Source: Hymenobacter piscis
GTDB lineage: Bacteria; Bacteroidota; Bacteroidia; Cytophagales; Hymenobacteraceae
Assembly (NCBI RefSeq): GCF_018760735.1
Contig: NZ_JAHHZN010000008.1
Coordinates: 156,448 to 220,447 of the forward strand
DNA: 64,000 nucleotides
Direction of reading: 5' to 3'
Within the stretch, counting starts at the first letter, position 1; each line of letters opens with the position of its first letter. The translations under genes and the position numbers were made by a program. This document shows, one piece after another, positions 52,641-59,748 of the stretch. The notes beneath the pieces were generated by a model. That model was not told the origin of the DNA. It did no database searches and was given only the letters and a program-made list of their open reading frames with translations.

Positions 52641-54434
52641 TTACATCCGCTCGGGCACCTGGATGCCCAGCAGGCCCAAGCTAGCTTTGATGGTGCGGCC
52701 GGTTTGGGCCGAGAGGGCCACACGGAATGCCCGCTTAGTTTCGTCAGTCTCCGAAAAAATCGGAACCTCTGCAAAAAGACGATTATACGCTTTAGCTATG
52801 TCGTAAGCATATTGTGCTACCACTGCTGGTGATTGGGTTCGGGCAGCTTCCGCAACAATCGACGTGTAGCGCCCTAGTTCCTGTATCAATTCACGCTCAG
52901 TAGCCTGCAGCTCAGTTATACCGTCCAAAGAAGAATTCAGATCAATATTCTTTTCGGCAGCTTTGCGCAGAATACTGCTGATACGGGCGTGGCTATACTG
53001 AATGAATGGACCAGTATGGCCTTCTAACTGCACCGATTCCTCAGGGTTGAAGAGCATGCGCTTCTTGGGGTCCACCTTCAGCAGGTAGTACTTGAGTGCG
53101 CCCAAACCCAGCATGTGGTAGAGCTGGGCCAGCTCGTCGTCGGAGAGGCCTTCGGTTTTGCCTTTTTCGAGCGTGGCGGCTTTGGCGGCTTCCACCACTT
53201 CGCGCACCAGCTCGTCGGCGTCCACCACGGTGCCTTCGCGGCTTTTCATCTTGCCCGAGGGCAGGTCCACCATGCCGTAGCTGAGGTGGTAGATGGCGTC
53301 GGCGTAGGGCTTGCCCAGCTTCTGGAGCACGGCCCGCAGCACTTGCATGTGGTAGTTCTGCTCGTCGGCAATGACGTACACGCTCAAATCGTAGCCGAAA
53401 TCCTGATACTTGAGCTCGGCCGTGCCCAGGTCCTGGGTGATGTAGACCGAGGTGCCGTCGGCGCGCAGCAGCAGCTTCTCGTCGAGACCTTCTTCCTTGA
53501 GGTCCACCCACACCGAGCCGTCTTCCTTCTTGAAGAACACGCCCTTCTGCAGGCCTTCCTCCACCCGCTCCTTGCCCAGCAGGTAGGTGCCCGATTCGTA
53601 GTAATACTTGTCGAAATCAACGCCTATGTTGGTGTAGGTGGCGTCGAAGCCTTCGTACACCCAGCCGTTCATCTGCTTCCAGAGGCTAACCACGGCTTCG
53701 TCGCCGGCTTCCCAGGCCCGGAGCATGTCCTGGGCCTCCAGCATCATGGGGGCCTGGCGCTTGGCTACGTCGGGGGCCACGCCTTCGGCTTCCAGCTGGC
53801 GCACCTGCTCGCGGTAGTGCTTCTCAAACAGCACGTAGTACTTGCCGGCCAGGTGGTCGCCCTTGATGCCGGCGCTCTGCGGGGTTTCGCCCTGGCCGTA
53901 CTGCTGGTAGGCCAGCATGGATTTGCAGATGTGGATGCCCCGGTCGTTGACCAGGTTAGCCTTCGTGACGGTGGCGCCGGTGGCTTTCAGAATCTCGGCC
54001 ACGGAGTAGCCCAGGAAGTTGTTGCGCAGGTGGCCCAGGTGCAGGGGCTTGTTGGTGTTGGGCGAGGAATACTCCACCACCACGTTGCGCGGGCCTTCGG
54101 TAGTGACGGGCGCGCCGGCCGGCTGCTGGCGCAGGTCGGTGAACAGCTTCACCCACTCGGCGTCGGCAATTTCCAGGTTGAGAAAGCCCTTCACCACGTT
54201 GTAGCCGCTCACGATGGGCGCGTTGGCCACCAGCCACTCCCCTATGGCCTGCCCGATCTGCTCGGGACCCTTGCCCAGGGTTTTGGTGAACGGGAACGTA
54301 ACGAGCGTAAACTGGCCGGCAAACTCCTTGCGCGTGGGCTGCAATGTGAGTTGGGCGGCGGGCACTTCGGTGCCGAATACGGACTGGACAGCCGCCCCGA
54401 GGGCGGATTTGAGGGTTTGTTCGAGTTGTTGCAC
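52641..54434 (-). CDS. argS: Arginyl-tRNA synthetase
   Basis: 597 residues if the GTG at 54434 is the start (QQLEQTLKSALGAAVQSVFG follows); an ATG at 54491 would add 19 unlikely residues. Class I synthetase: HIGH variant in SPNTNKPLHLGHLRNNFLG, KMSK-region MVDLPSGKMKSREGTVVDAD, anticodon-binding DALR domain at the C-terminus ending in LLGIQVPERM. The last 350 coding bases (about 52700-53040) are near 48% GC, unlike the rest of the gene. Confidence 0.95.
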   Translation of the reverse strand: MQQLEQTLKSALGAAVQSVFGTEVPAAQLTLQPTRKEFAGQFTLVTFPFTKTLGKGPEQIGQAIGEWLVANAPIVSGYNVVKGFLNLEIADAEWVKLFTDLRQQPAGAPVTTEGPRNVVVEYSSPNTNKPLHLGHLRNNFLGYSVAEILKATGATVTKANLVNDRGIHICKSMLAYQQYGQGETPQSAGIKGDHLAGKYYVLFEKHYREQVRQLEAEGVAPDVAKRQAPMMLEAQDMLRAWEAGDEAVVSLWKQMNGWVYEGFDATYTNIGVDFDKYYYESGTYLLGKERVEEGLQKGVFFKKEDGSVWVDLKEEGLDEKLLLRADGTSVYITQDLGTAELKYQDFGYDLSVYVIADEQNYHMQVLRAVLQKLGKPYADAIYHLSYGMVDLPSGKMKSREGTVVDADELVREVVEAAKAATLEKGKTEGLSDDELAQLYHMLGLGALKYYLLKVDPKKRMLFNPEESVQLEGHTGPFIQYSHARISSILRKAAEKNIDLNSSLDGITELQATERELIQELGRYTSIVAEAARTQSPAVVAQYAYDIAKAYNRLFAEVPIFSETDETKRAFRVALSAQTGRTIKASLGLLGIQVPERM

Positions 54435-54621
54435 AGGGATAATGCGAAAAGGAAGCCCCGGGGCTTCGGCACAGGTTGAGGTCAGGAACACCGGCGGAAA
54501 CGGCGGCAGCGTAAGTCCGGGCCACGGGGGCCGGTACTTACGCTAGAATCGTCGGAGCGCAGGGAAACAGTGAGTCAACATGAAGGCGGCGGGAGCGGGC
54601 CGCGCCGGGCTGCTCCCGCTA

Positions 54622-54629
54622 CAAAGGTA
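54622..54629 (-). promoter_or_regulatory. -7 box likely serving argS
   Basis: Minus-strand TACCTTTG, a perfect TAnnTTTG, about 180 bases before the argS start. No clear -33 partner. Confidence 0.4.
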
Positions 54630-54658
54630 GACACCCACCCCGAAGCCACCGAAAAAAC

Positions 54659-54716
54659 TTACCGGCTCACCACCTTCTCCATGCGCAAACGGTTCTGGAT
54701 GGCATCGGTGGCGGCT
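54659..54716 (-). pseudogene. Remnant of the 3' end of a second arginase gene
   Basis: Read on the minus strand this encodes AATDAIQNRLRMEKVVSR and a stop, matching the AATDAIQRRLRMDEVVSR end of the intact arginase at 55602. About 52 of 60 bases are identical; similarity ends abruptly before the Ala codons. The lipoprotein gene lies between remnant and intact copy. The remaining part of this 54435-54781 gap has only promoter-like boxes. Confidence 0.7.
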
Positions 54717-54736
54717 CGCCGCTGGTCTGGGACTGC

Positions 54737-54744
54737 TATATTTG
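54737..54744 (+). promoter_or_regulatory. -7 box upstream of the lipoprotein gene
   Basis: TATATTTG, a perfect TAnnTTTG, 37 bases before the GTG start at 54782. No obvious -33 TTTG. Confidence 0.45.
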
Positions 54745-54781
54745 CCAGCGTTAGTGTTTTCTACTTCTTATTCGATTGCTC

Positions 54782-55540
54782 GTGCGTTCCTCTCTTCTTG
54801 CTGCCCTGGCCCTGCTGGGCTCACTACTGCTAGCCGGCTGCCGCCCGGATAAAGACCCCGCGCCCGACCCCTGCGCCGCCGCCCAGGCCAACCCGCTCAC
54901 CTTCCGCTTCCTGGAAAACTACGGCACGCCCACCCCCGACACGGCCTACGCCAAGCAGGACATCACCTTCGAGGGGCCCGGCGCCCCCTACACCAGCTAC
55001 GAGTGGCGCGTGGGCAACGACGCGCGCCGCTTCACCGACCGCCGGTTCAGCCTCTACTTCGACGAGCGCGACGCCGGCAACTACCCCGTGCGCCTGATTG
55101 CCCGCCGCCCGCCCAACACCCGGTGCTTTCCCCAGGACGACGGCGTGGACACGCTCACCCAGGTGCTGCACCTGGTGCCGCGCTCCTTCCGCCAGGGCCC
55201 CATTTACGGCAAGTTCCAGGGCAGCACCACCGATGCACCCAGGGACACGTTCACCATCCGCATCTTCCAGGGCCTGGACCCCTACAACGTGGGCAGCCCC
55301 ATCCAGTACGATTTCCTGCGCAACCTGAGCCGGGGTTGCCAGTCGCCCTACTTCACCCTGGGCCTGACCTGGCGCGGCATTCAGTTTGATTACGGAGGCA
55401 ACGATTTTAGCTGCCTGACGGAGAGCGGCATTGGCTACCTGACCACCCGCGACTCCATTCGGGTGGACTACTCGCAGTTTGAGAATGACCGCAGCCTCAA
55501 GCGCGTAAACCGCGTTTTCCGGGGCAAGCGGGTGCGCTAG
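54782..55540 (+). CDS. Hypothetical lipoprotein
   Basis: 252 residues from a GTG at 54782 (a TTG at 54776 is possible). Signal RSSLLAALALLGSLLLAGC with a lipobox Cys near residue 20, then an acidic/Pro linker. The body looks beta-rich, with PKD-like hints (APYTSYEWRVGNDARRFTDR; FSLYFDERDAGNYPVRLIA), as in surface lipoproteins. Cysteines later may pair. It sits between the arginase remnant and the intact arginase gene, with which it converges. Confidence 0.8.
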   Translation: MRSSLLAALALLGSLLLAGCRPDKDPAPDPCAAAQANPLTFRFLENYGTPTPDTAYAKQDITFEGPGAPYTSYEWRVGNDARRFTDRRFSLYFDERDAGNYPVRLIARRPPNTRCFPQDDGVDTLTQVLHLVPRSFRQGPIYGKFQGSTTDAPRDTFTIRIFQGLDPYNVGSPIQYDFLRNLSRGCQSPYFTLGLTWRGIQFDYGGNDFSCLTESGIGYLTTRDSIRVDYSQFENDRSLKRVNRVFRGKRVR

Positions 55541-55562
55541 AAAGCGGCTTCGTCCCACAAAT

Positions 55563-55599
55563 CACGCGCCTCCTGCCAGTAGCTGACAGGAGGCGCGTG
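55563..55599. terminator. Bidirectional terminator between lipoprotein and arginase genes
   Basis: CACGCGCCTCCTG and CAGGAGGCGCGTG form a perfect 13-base stem with an 11-base loop, flanked by short T or A runs. Confidence 0.75.
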
Positions 55600-55601
55600 G
55601 T

Positions 55602-56576
55602 TTACCGGCTCACCACTTCGTCCATGCGCAGGCGGCGCTGGATGGCGTCGGTGGCGGCTTCCAGGATGTCGAAGGCGTTCTGGGCCATGGTGTTTTCCGA
55701 GTCGAGGGTGGGGTTGATTTCCACCATCTCGAAGCACACCACCCGGTCGTTTTCGAGCAGGGCGCGGCACAAACTGATGGCTTCCTCCACGTTGAGGCCC
55801 TCCTCCACGGGCGTGCCGGTGCCCTTGCTGAAGCGCGAGTCCAGCGAGTCCACATCGAAGCTGATATACACCAGGTCGCAGAAGCGCAGCCGCTCGTAGA
55901 TTTCGCGGGCCACCTGCCGGGTGCCCTTCTCCTTTACTTCGGCGAGTTGGTAGTTTTTGATGCCCAGGCGCTCGATAATGGCGTTTTCCTCCTCCTCCGT
56001 GTCGCGCACCACCACGTACACGAGGTGCTCGGCGGTGAGCTTGGGGCCGGGTTCGCCCAAATCCTGGAGGCGCTGCCAGAAAAACTCGGTTTCGGCCTCG
56101 GGGGCGTTGCGCTGGCACTGGCGATTATCGTCGCCGAGGCTGATGGCCAGCGGCATGCCGTGCACATTGCCCGAGGGCGTGGTGTAGGGCGAGTGAATGT
56201 CGGCGTGGGCATCAACCCAGACGACGCCCAGCGTTTTGTGGGGGTAGGCGGCCTTAATGCCGGCAATGGTGGCGGCGGCCGAACTATGGTCGCCGGCCAG
56301 CACGAGCGGGAATTCGCCCAGGCGCAGGGTTTGCTCCACGGTGCCGGCAATGGCCTTCTGCACCGTATAAATGGAATCGATGTACCGGGCGTAGGGGAAA
56401 TGATTCCGGTCGAAGAGCACGTGGTTCTGGTCGGGCACCTGGACCGCGTTGAACCGTCGGAAGTAATCGGAGCCTTTGTTAAGGCAGGCCACCTTCAGGG
56501 CGTCGATGCCCATACTGGCCCCGCGGGTTCCGGCCCCGAGTTCGGAGCGGACTTCCACAAGCTTAATGCGTCGCAT
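55602..56576 (-). CDS. rocF: Arginase / ureohydrolase family enzyme
   Basis: 324 residues. The manganese ligands are in LVLAGDHSSAAA, VVWVDAHADIHSP and ISFDVDSLDSRFSKGTGTP; ENDRVVCFEMVEINPTLD completes the fold. Arginase gives ornithine and urea; agmatinase or formimidoylglutamase are alternatives, but GNVHGMPLAISLG is the typical arginase loop. Diverges from the arginine decarboxylase gene. A truncated second copy of its 3' end lies at 54659-54716. Confidence 0.92.
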   Translation of the reverse strand: MRRIKLVEVRSELGAGTRGASMGIDALKVACLNKGSDYFRRFNAVQVPDQNHVLFDRNHFPYARYIDSIYTVQKAIAGTVEQTLRLGEFPLVLAGDHSSAAATIAGIKAAYPHKTLGVVWVDAHADIHSPYTTPSGNVHGMPLAISLGDDNRQCQRNAPEAETEFFWQRLQDLGEPGPKLTAEHLVYVVVRDTEEEENAIIERLGIKNYQLAEVKEKGTRQVAREIYERLRFCDLVYISFDVDSLDSRFSKGTGTPVEEGLNVEEAISLCRALLENDRVVCFEMVEINPTLDSENTMAQNAFDILEAATDAIQRRLRMDEVVSR

Positions 56577-56610
56577 ACTACATTGGCAGAAAAGAGGTTA
56601 GAGTGGTTAA

Positions 56611-56700
56611 GTAAGTAGTGAGTAGCTGGTATTGAGTAGTGAGATGATATAGTCAAGCAAACATCATCTCACTACTCAATACCAGCTACTCACTACTTAC
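56611..56700. repeat. Perfect 38-base inverted repeat of GTAGTGAG words
   Basis: Arms 56611-56648 (GTAAGTAGTGAGTAGCTGGT ...) and 56663-56700 are perfect complements. No family A core. It lies in the arginase-decarboxylase divergent gap. Confidence 0.9.
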
Positions 56701-56825
56701 CAAATGCTTGCCGATTGAGGGGATGATACCTCCCCTCAGGCTTGACGCGCGCGGACCTTCCGGTGCAACCAACGAACAAAGCACAACCAAAACCCCGCGC
56801 ACGGGGTATCTTTGCGGATGCAATT

Positions 56826-56963
56826 TAGTGCATAGTTGATAGTGCTTGGTGCTTGGTGTGGAGTTTCCTCTTCGTACTTGCCCAGCCAGACTGCTACGCA
56901 TCCCGTACTCTTTCCTTTTGTTTCCACCCCTAAGCACTAGGCACCCAGCACTAGGCACTACTA
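56826..56963. repeat. Inverted TAGTGC/GCACTA word repeat before arginine decarboxylase
   Basis: Left TAGTGCATAGTTGATAGTGC and TTGGTGCTTGGTG; right AAGCACTAGGCACCCAGC and ACTAGGCACTACT. The right arm ends one base before the decarboxylase ATG at 56965. TATCTTTG (about 56808-56815) before the left arm is a good -7 box, so the leader would carry the whole repeat. Confidence 0.75.
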
Positions 56964-56964
56964 A

Positions 56965-58368
56965 ATGGATACCTACCACGACCTCATCTCGCAGACCTTT
57001 GACTTCCCGACCGACGAGTTTACGGTGGAAAACAATGAGCTGCGCTTCGAAGGCATTGATCTGATGGCCCTCGTGAAAAAGCACGGCACGCCGCTGCGCC
57101 TGGCCTATTTGCCCAAAATCAGCTCCCAGATTCAGCGGGCCCAGGCCTGGTTTAAGCGCGGCATCGAGCAGACGGGCTACCGGGGCAAGTACTCCTACGC
57201 CTACTGCACCAAGGCCTCGCACTTCAGCTTCGTGGTGGAGGAAGCCCTCAAAAACGACGTGCACATCGAAACCTCGTCGTGGTTTGATACCAACATCATC
57301 CGGGCCATGTTCGCCAAGGGCCGCGTGACCAAGGACACGTTCATCATCTGCAACGGCTTTAAAACCGAAGAGTACAAGCACGAAATCACCCGCCTCATCA
57401 ACGACGGCTTCGTGAACTGCATGCCCATCCTCGACTCGCCCAACGAGGTGGATTACTACCACGATAACGTGCGCGAAAAGTGCCGCGTGGGCATGCGCCT
57501 GGCCTCCGACGAGGAGCCGCGCTTCCAGTTCTACACCTCCCGCCTGGGCATCCGCTACGCTGATTCGGTGGCGCTCTACGAAAGCAAAATCAAGGACGAC
57601 CCGCGCTTCGAGCTCTCGATGCTGCATTACTTCATCAACACCGGCATCAAGGACACGAGCTACTATTGGTCGGAGCTGAGCCGGTTTGTGCACCAGTACT
57701 GCGAGCTGCGCAAGGTCTGCGATACGCTCACGACCATCGACATCGGTGGCGGCCTGCCCATCCAGACGTCCATTCAGAAGGAGTACGATTACCCCTACAT
57801 GATTGAGGAAGTGCTGCGCACCATCAAGCGCATCTGCGACGAGGAAGGCGTGCCGGAGCCGGACATCTTCACCGAGTTCGGCATCTTCACGGTGGGCGAA
57901 TCGGGGGCCACGATTTACTCGATTCTGGACGAGAAGCTGCAGAACGACAAGGAGCTCTGGTACATGATTGACGGCTCGTTCATCACGAACCTGCCCGACA
58001 CCTGGGCCCTGAACCAGCGCTTCATCATGCTGGCCCTCAACGGCTGGAACAAGAAGTACAAGAAAATCCAGCTCGGCGGCCTCACTTGCGACTCCCAGGA
58101 CTACTATAACGCCGAAAAGCACATCTACCAGGTGTTCCTGCCCGAGCGCAAGCCCGCCACCGATACCGAGCCGCTCTACGTGGGCTTCTTCCACACGGGC
58201 GCCTACCAGGAAAGCCTCTCGGGCTACGGCGGCGTGAAGCACTGCCTGATTCCGGCCCCCAAAATCGTGATTCTCGACCGCGACGCCGAGGGCAACCTCA
58301 CCGACCGGGTGTTTGCCGAGGAGCAGACCGGCGAGTCGATGCTGCGTATCCTGGGTTACGAAGTATAG
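56965..58368 (+). CDS. speA: Arginine decarboxylase, fold III PLP enzyme
   Basis: 467 residues, shorter than E. coli SpeA (about 650) and typical of the Bacteroidota form. PLP lysine in YSYAYCTKASHFSFVVEEAL, the glycine loop DIGGGLPIQTS, FTEFGIFTVGESGAT and the catalytic Cys-Asp region CDSQDYYNAEK. It converts arginine to agmatine for polyamine synthesis. Transcribed away from arginase, placing two competing uses of arginine side by side. Confidence 0.92.
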   Translation: MDTYHDLISQTFDFPTDEFTVENNELRFEGIDLMALVKKHGTPLRLAYLPKISSQIQRAQAWFKRGIEQTGYRGKYSYAYCTKASHFSFVVEEALKNDVHIETSSWFDTNIIRAMFAKGRVTKDTFIICNGFKTEEYKHEITRLINDGFVNCMPILDSPNEVDYYHDNVREKCRVGMRLASDEEPRFQFYTSRLGIRYADSVALYESKIKDDPRFELSMLHYFINTGIKDTSYYWSELSRFVHQYCELRKVCDTLTTIDIGGGLPIQTSIQKEYDYPYMIEEVLRTIKRICDEEGVPEPDIFTEFGIFTVGESGATIYSILDEKLQNDKELWYMIDGSFITNLPDTWALNQRFIMLALNGWNKKYKKIQLGGLTCDSQDYYNAEKHIYQVFLPERKPATDTEPLYVGFFHTGAYQESLSGYGGVKHCLIPAPKIVILDRDAEGNLTDRVFAEEQTGESMLRILGYEV

Positions 58369-58393
58369 CCCCCGGCCAACCCGGCCAGCGGCG

Positions 58394-58428
58394 AAAACGG
58401 GAGTTCCGGCCGGAGCTCCCGTTTTTTT
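58394..58428 (+). terminator. Terminator of speA
   Basis: AACGGGAGTTCCGG and CCGGAGCTCCCGTT form the stem, followed by seven T. Confidence 0.93.
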
Positions 58429-58547
58429 ATCGGCCCCGGCGGGTCCCTCGCCGAAGCCGGCGTATTCCTGAGTTGCAAGCCGTTGCCCGGCAGGTTACCT
58501 TTACTGCCGACACGTACTCCGGGCGGTGCCCTTTATTTATCAGACTC

Positions 58548-58706
58548 ATGAAAAAACTTCTCCTCTTCGCCTGCGTGGCCGGCCTCGGCCTGGGCTCGTG
58601 CAACAAAAAAGCCCAGTGCCCGGCTTACAGCAGCACCAAGGACGCGGTGCGCGTTTCCTCGCCCATCATGGCCCAGCACGCCACCCCTGCCCCCGAACGT
58701 CAGTAG
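58548..58706 (+). CDS. Tiny lipoprotein, first of two paralogues
   Basis: 52 residues, MKKLLLFACVAGLGLGSCNK, with lipobox Cys at residue 18, then KAQCPAYSSTKDAVRVSS and a short tail. It shares KKLLL...SC, QCPAYS and TK with the next small gene. Likely exported and lipid-anchored. No family known to me. It has its own terminator downstream. Confidence 0.75.
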   Translation: MKKLLLFACVAGLGLGSCNKKAQCPAYSSTKDAVRVSSPIMAQHATPAPERQ

Positions 58707-58732
58707 GCTCCGGCCCGCTTGCCTATATGTTA

Positions 58733-58768
58733 GGAAGGCTTCTCTCCGTGGTGGAGGGGAGCCTTTTT
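58733..58768 (+). terminator. Terminator of the first tiny lipoprotein gene
   Basis: AAGGCTTCTCTCC and GGAGGGGAGCCTT form the stem, then TTTTT. Confidence 0.85.
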
Positions 58769-58898
58769 GCATTCCGGCCGGATGAAAAACTTAGGCAGTA
58801 CCAACAATTTCGCGGCAGTTGAATCGTTTGGCGGCCGACGGGGTTCTTCGTACACGACCTGCTCTCCCCCGGCTCGCACACCTTTTTAGCATTTTGCC

Positions 58899-59060
58899 AT
58901 GAAAAAGCTTCTTCTATTGGGCGTACTGGTTTCGTTGGGAGCCGTATCCTGCCGCAACCAGTGCCCGGCCTATTCGGCCACCAAACCGGCCACCCGGCAA
59001 GCGGCTCCGGTAGCCGCCCCGGTGCTGGCCAGCACCGCCGCTACCGCGCCACTGTACTAA
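58899..59060 (+). CDS. Tiny lipoprotein, second paralogue
   Basis: 53 residues: MKKLLLLGVLVSLGAVSCRN with lipobox Cys at residue 18, then QCPAYSATKPATRQAAPVA and an Ala-rich tail ending in LY. Too short for most gene finders, yet its signal peptide and the QCPAYS motif match the gene at 58548. GCATTTTG lies two bases before the ATG as a weak -7 box. Confidence 0.75.
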   Translation: MKKLLLLGVLVSLGAVSCRNQCPAYSATKPATRQAAPVAAPVLASTAATAPLY

Positions 59061-59139
59061 CACGGTTGCCCGCTGCCGATGCCGGCCGCTTTTGCCCCGG
59101 GGCGGAAGCGGCCGACGTCGTTTAGAATACTCCTATCAA

Positions 59140-59658
59140 TCAGCCGGCGGCCAGAATCAGGCCGGTGGCGGCGCGCAGGTCGGCTACGTGGGGCTGGTAG
59201 CCGGTGGCTTCGTCGGGACCCACCAGGATGCCGCGCACGCCTACTTTGTGGCCGGCGGCGATGTCGCGCGGCCGGTCGCCCACCAGCCAGCACTGGGCCA
59301 CGTCGAGGCGGAACCGGGCCCGGGCCTGCTCCAGCATCAGCGAGTCGGGTTTGCGGCGCAGGCTCTCCGAGACGCTGGGGTGGCCGGGAGCGTAGTAGAG
59401 GGCGTCAATCAGCCCGCCCACGGCCTGCTGGAGCTTGGCGTGGCAGGCCTGCACATCGGCGGCGGAGTAGAGGCCCCGGGCGATGCCGGCCTGGTTGGTG
59501 ACCACGATGAGCAGGTAACCGGCGGCCTTGAGGCGGGCCAGGCTCTCGGCTACGCCCTCCATGACCACGAATTTCGCCGGCTCCCACACGTAGGTCCCGA
59601 TTTCGTGGTTCAGCACGCCGTCGCGGTCCAGGAATACGGCTTTGTTACGGAGTGTCAT
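59140..59658 (-). CDS. HAD-IIIA phosphatase, GmhB-like, without the zinc cysteines
   Basis: 172 residues. HAD motif I AVFLDRDGVLNHEIGTYVW, motif II VVTNQAGIARGLYSAADV, motif III RRKPDSLMLEQA, motif IV WLVGDRPRDIAAG. GmhB removes the 1-phosphate from heptose or similar 1,7-bisphosphates. Classical GmhB holds zinc with a His and three Cys in a loop between motifs II and III; here that loop reads YYAPGHPSVSESLRRKPD with no Cys, so it is a zinc-free variant. Substrate uncertain. Confidence 0.9.
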   Translation of the reverse strand: MTLRNKAVFLDRDGVLNHEIGTYVWEPAKFVVMEGVAESLARLKAAGYLLIVVTNQAGIARGLYSAADVQACHAKLQQAVGGLIDALYYAPGHPSVSESLRRKPDSLMLEQARARFRLDVAQCWLVGDRPRDIAAGHKVGVRGILVGPDEATGYQPHVADLRAATGLILAAG

Positions 59659-59748
59659 CGGGCAGAAGAAAGTAAGTGAACAGGCCGCAAAGGTAGCCCG
59701 CCGCCGGTAGTTCAGCCCCCATCCGCCGCCCGTGGCCCGCCCGGCCCG

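Noticed and set aside
54435..54491. N-terminal extension of ArgS from the ATG at 54491
   Set aside because: The extra residues (MFLTSTCAEAPGLPFRIIP) do not resemble the ArgS N-terminus; the GTG at 54434 fits the family.
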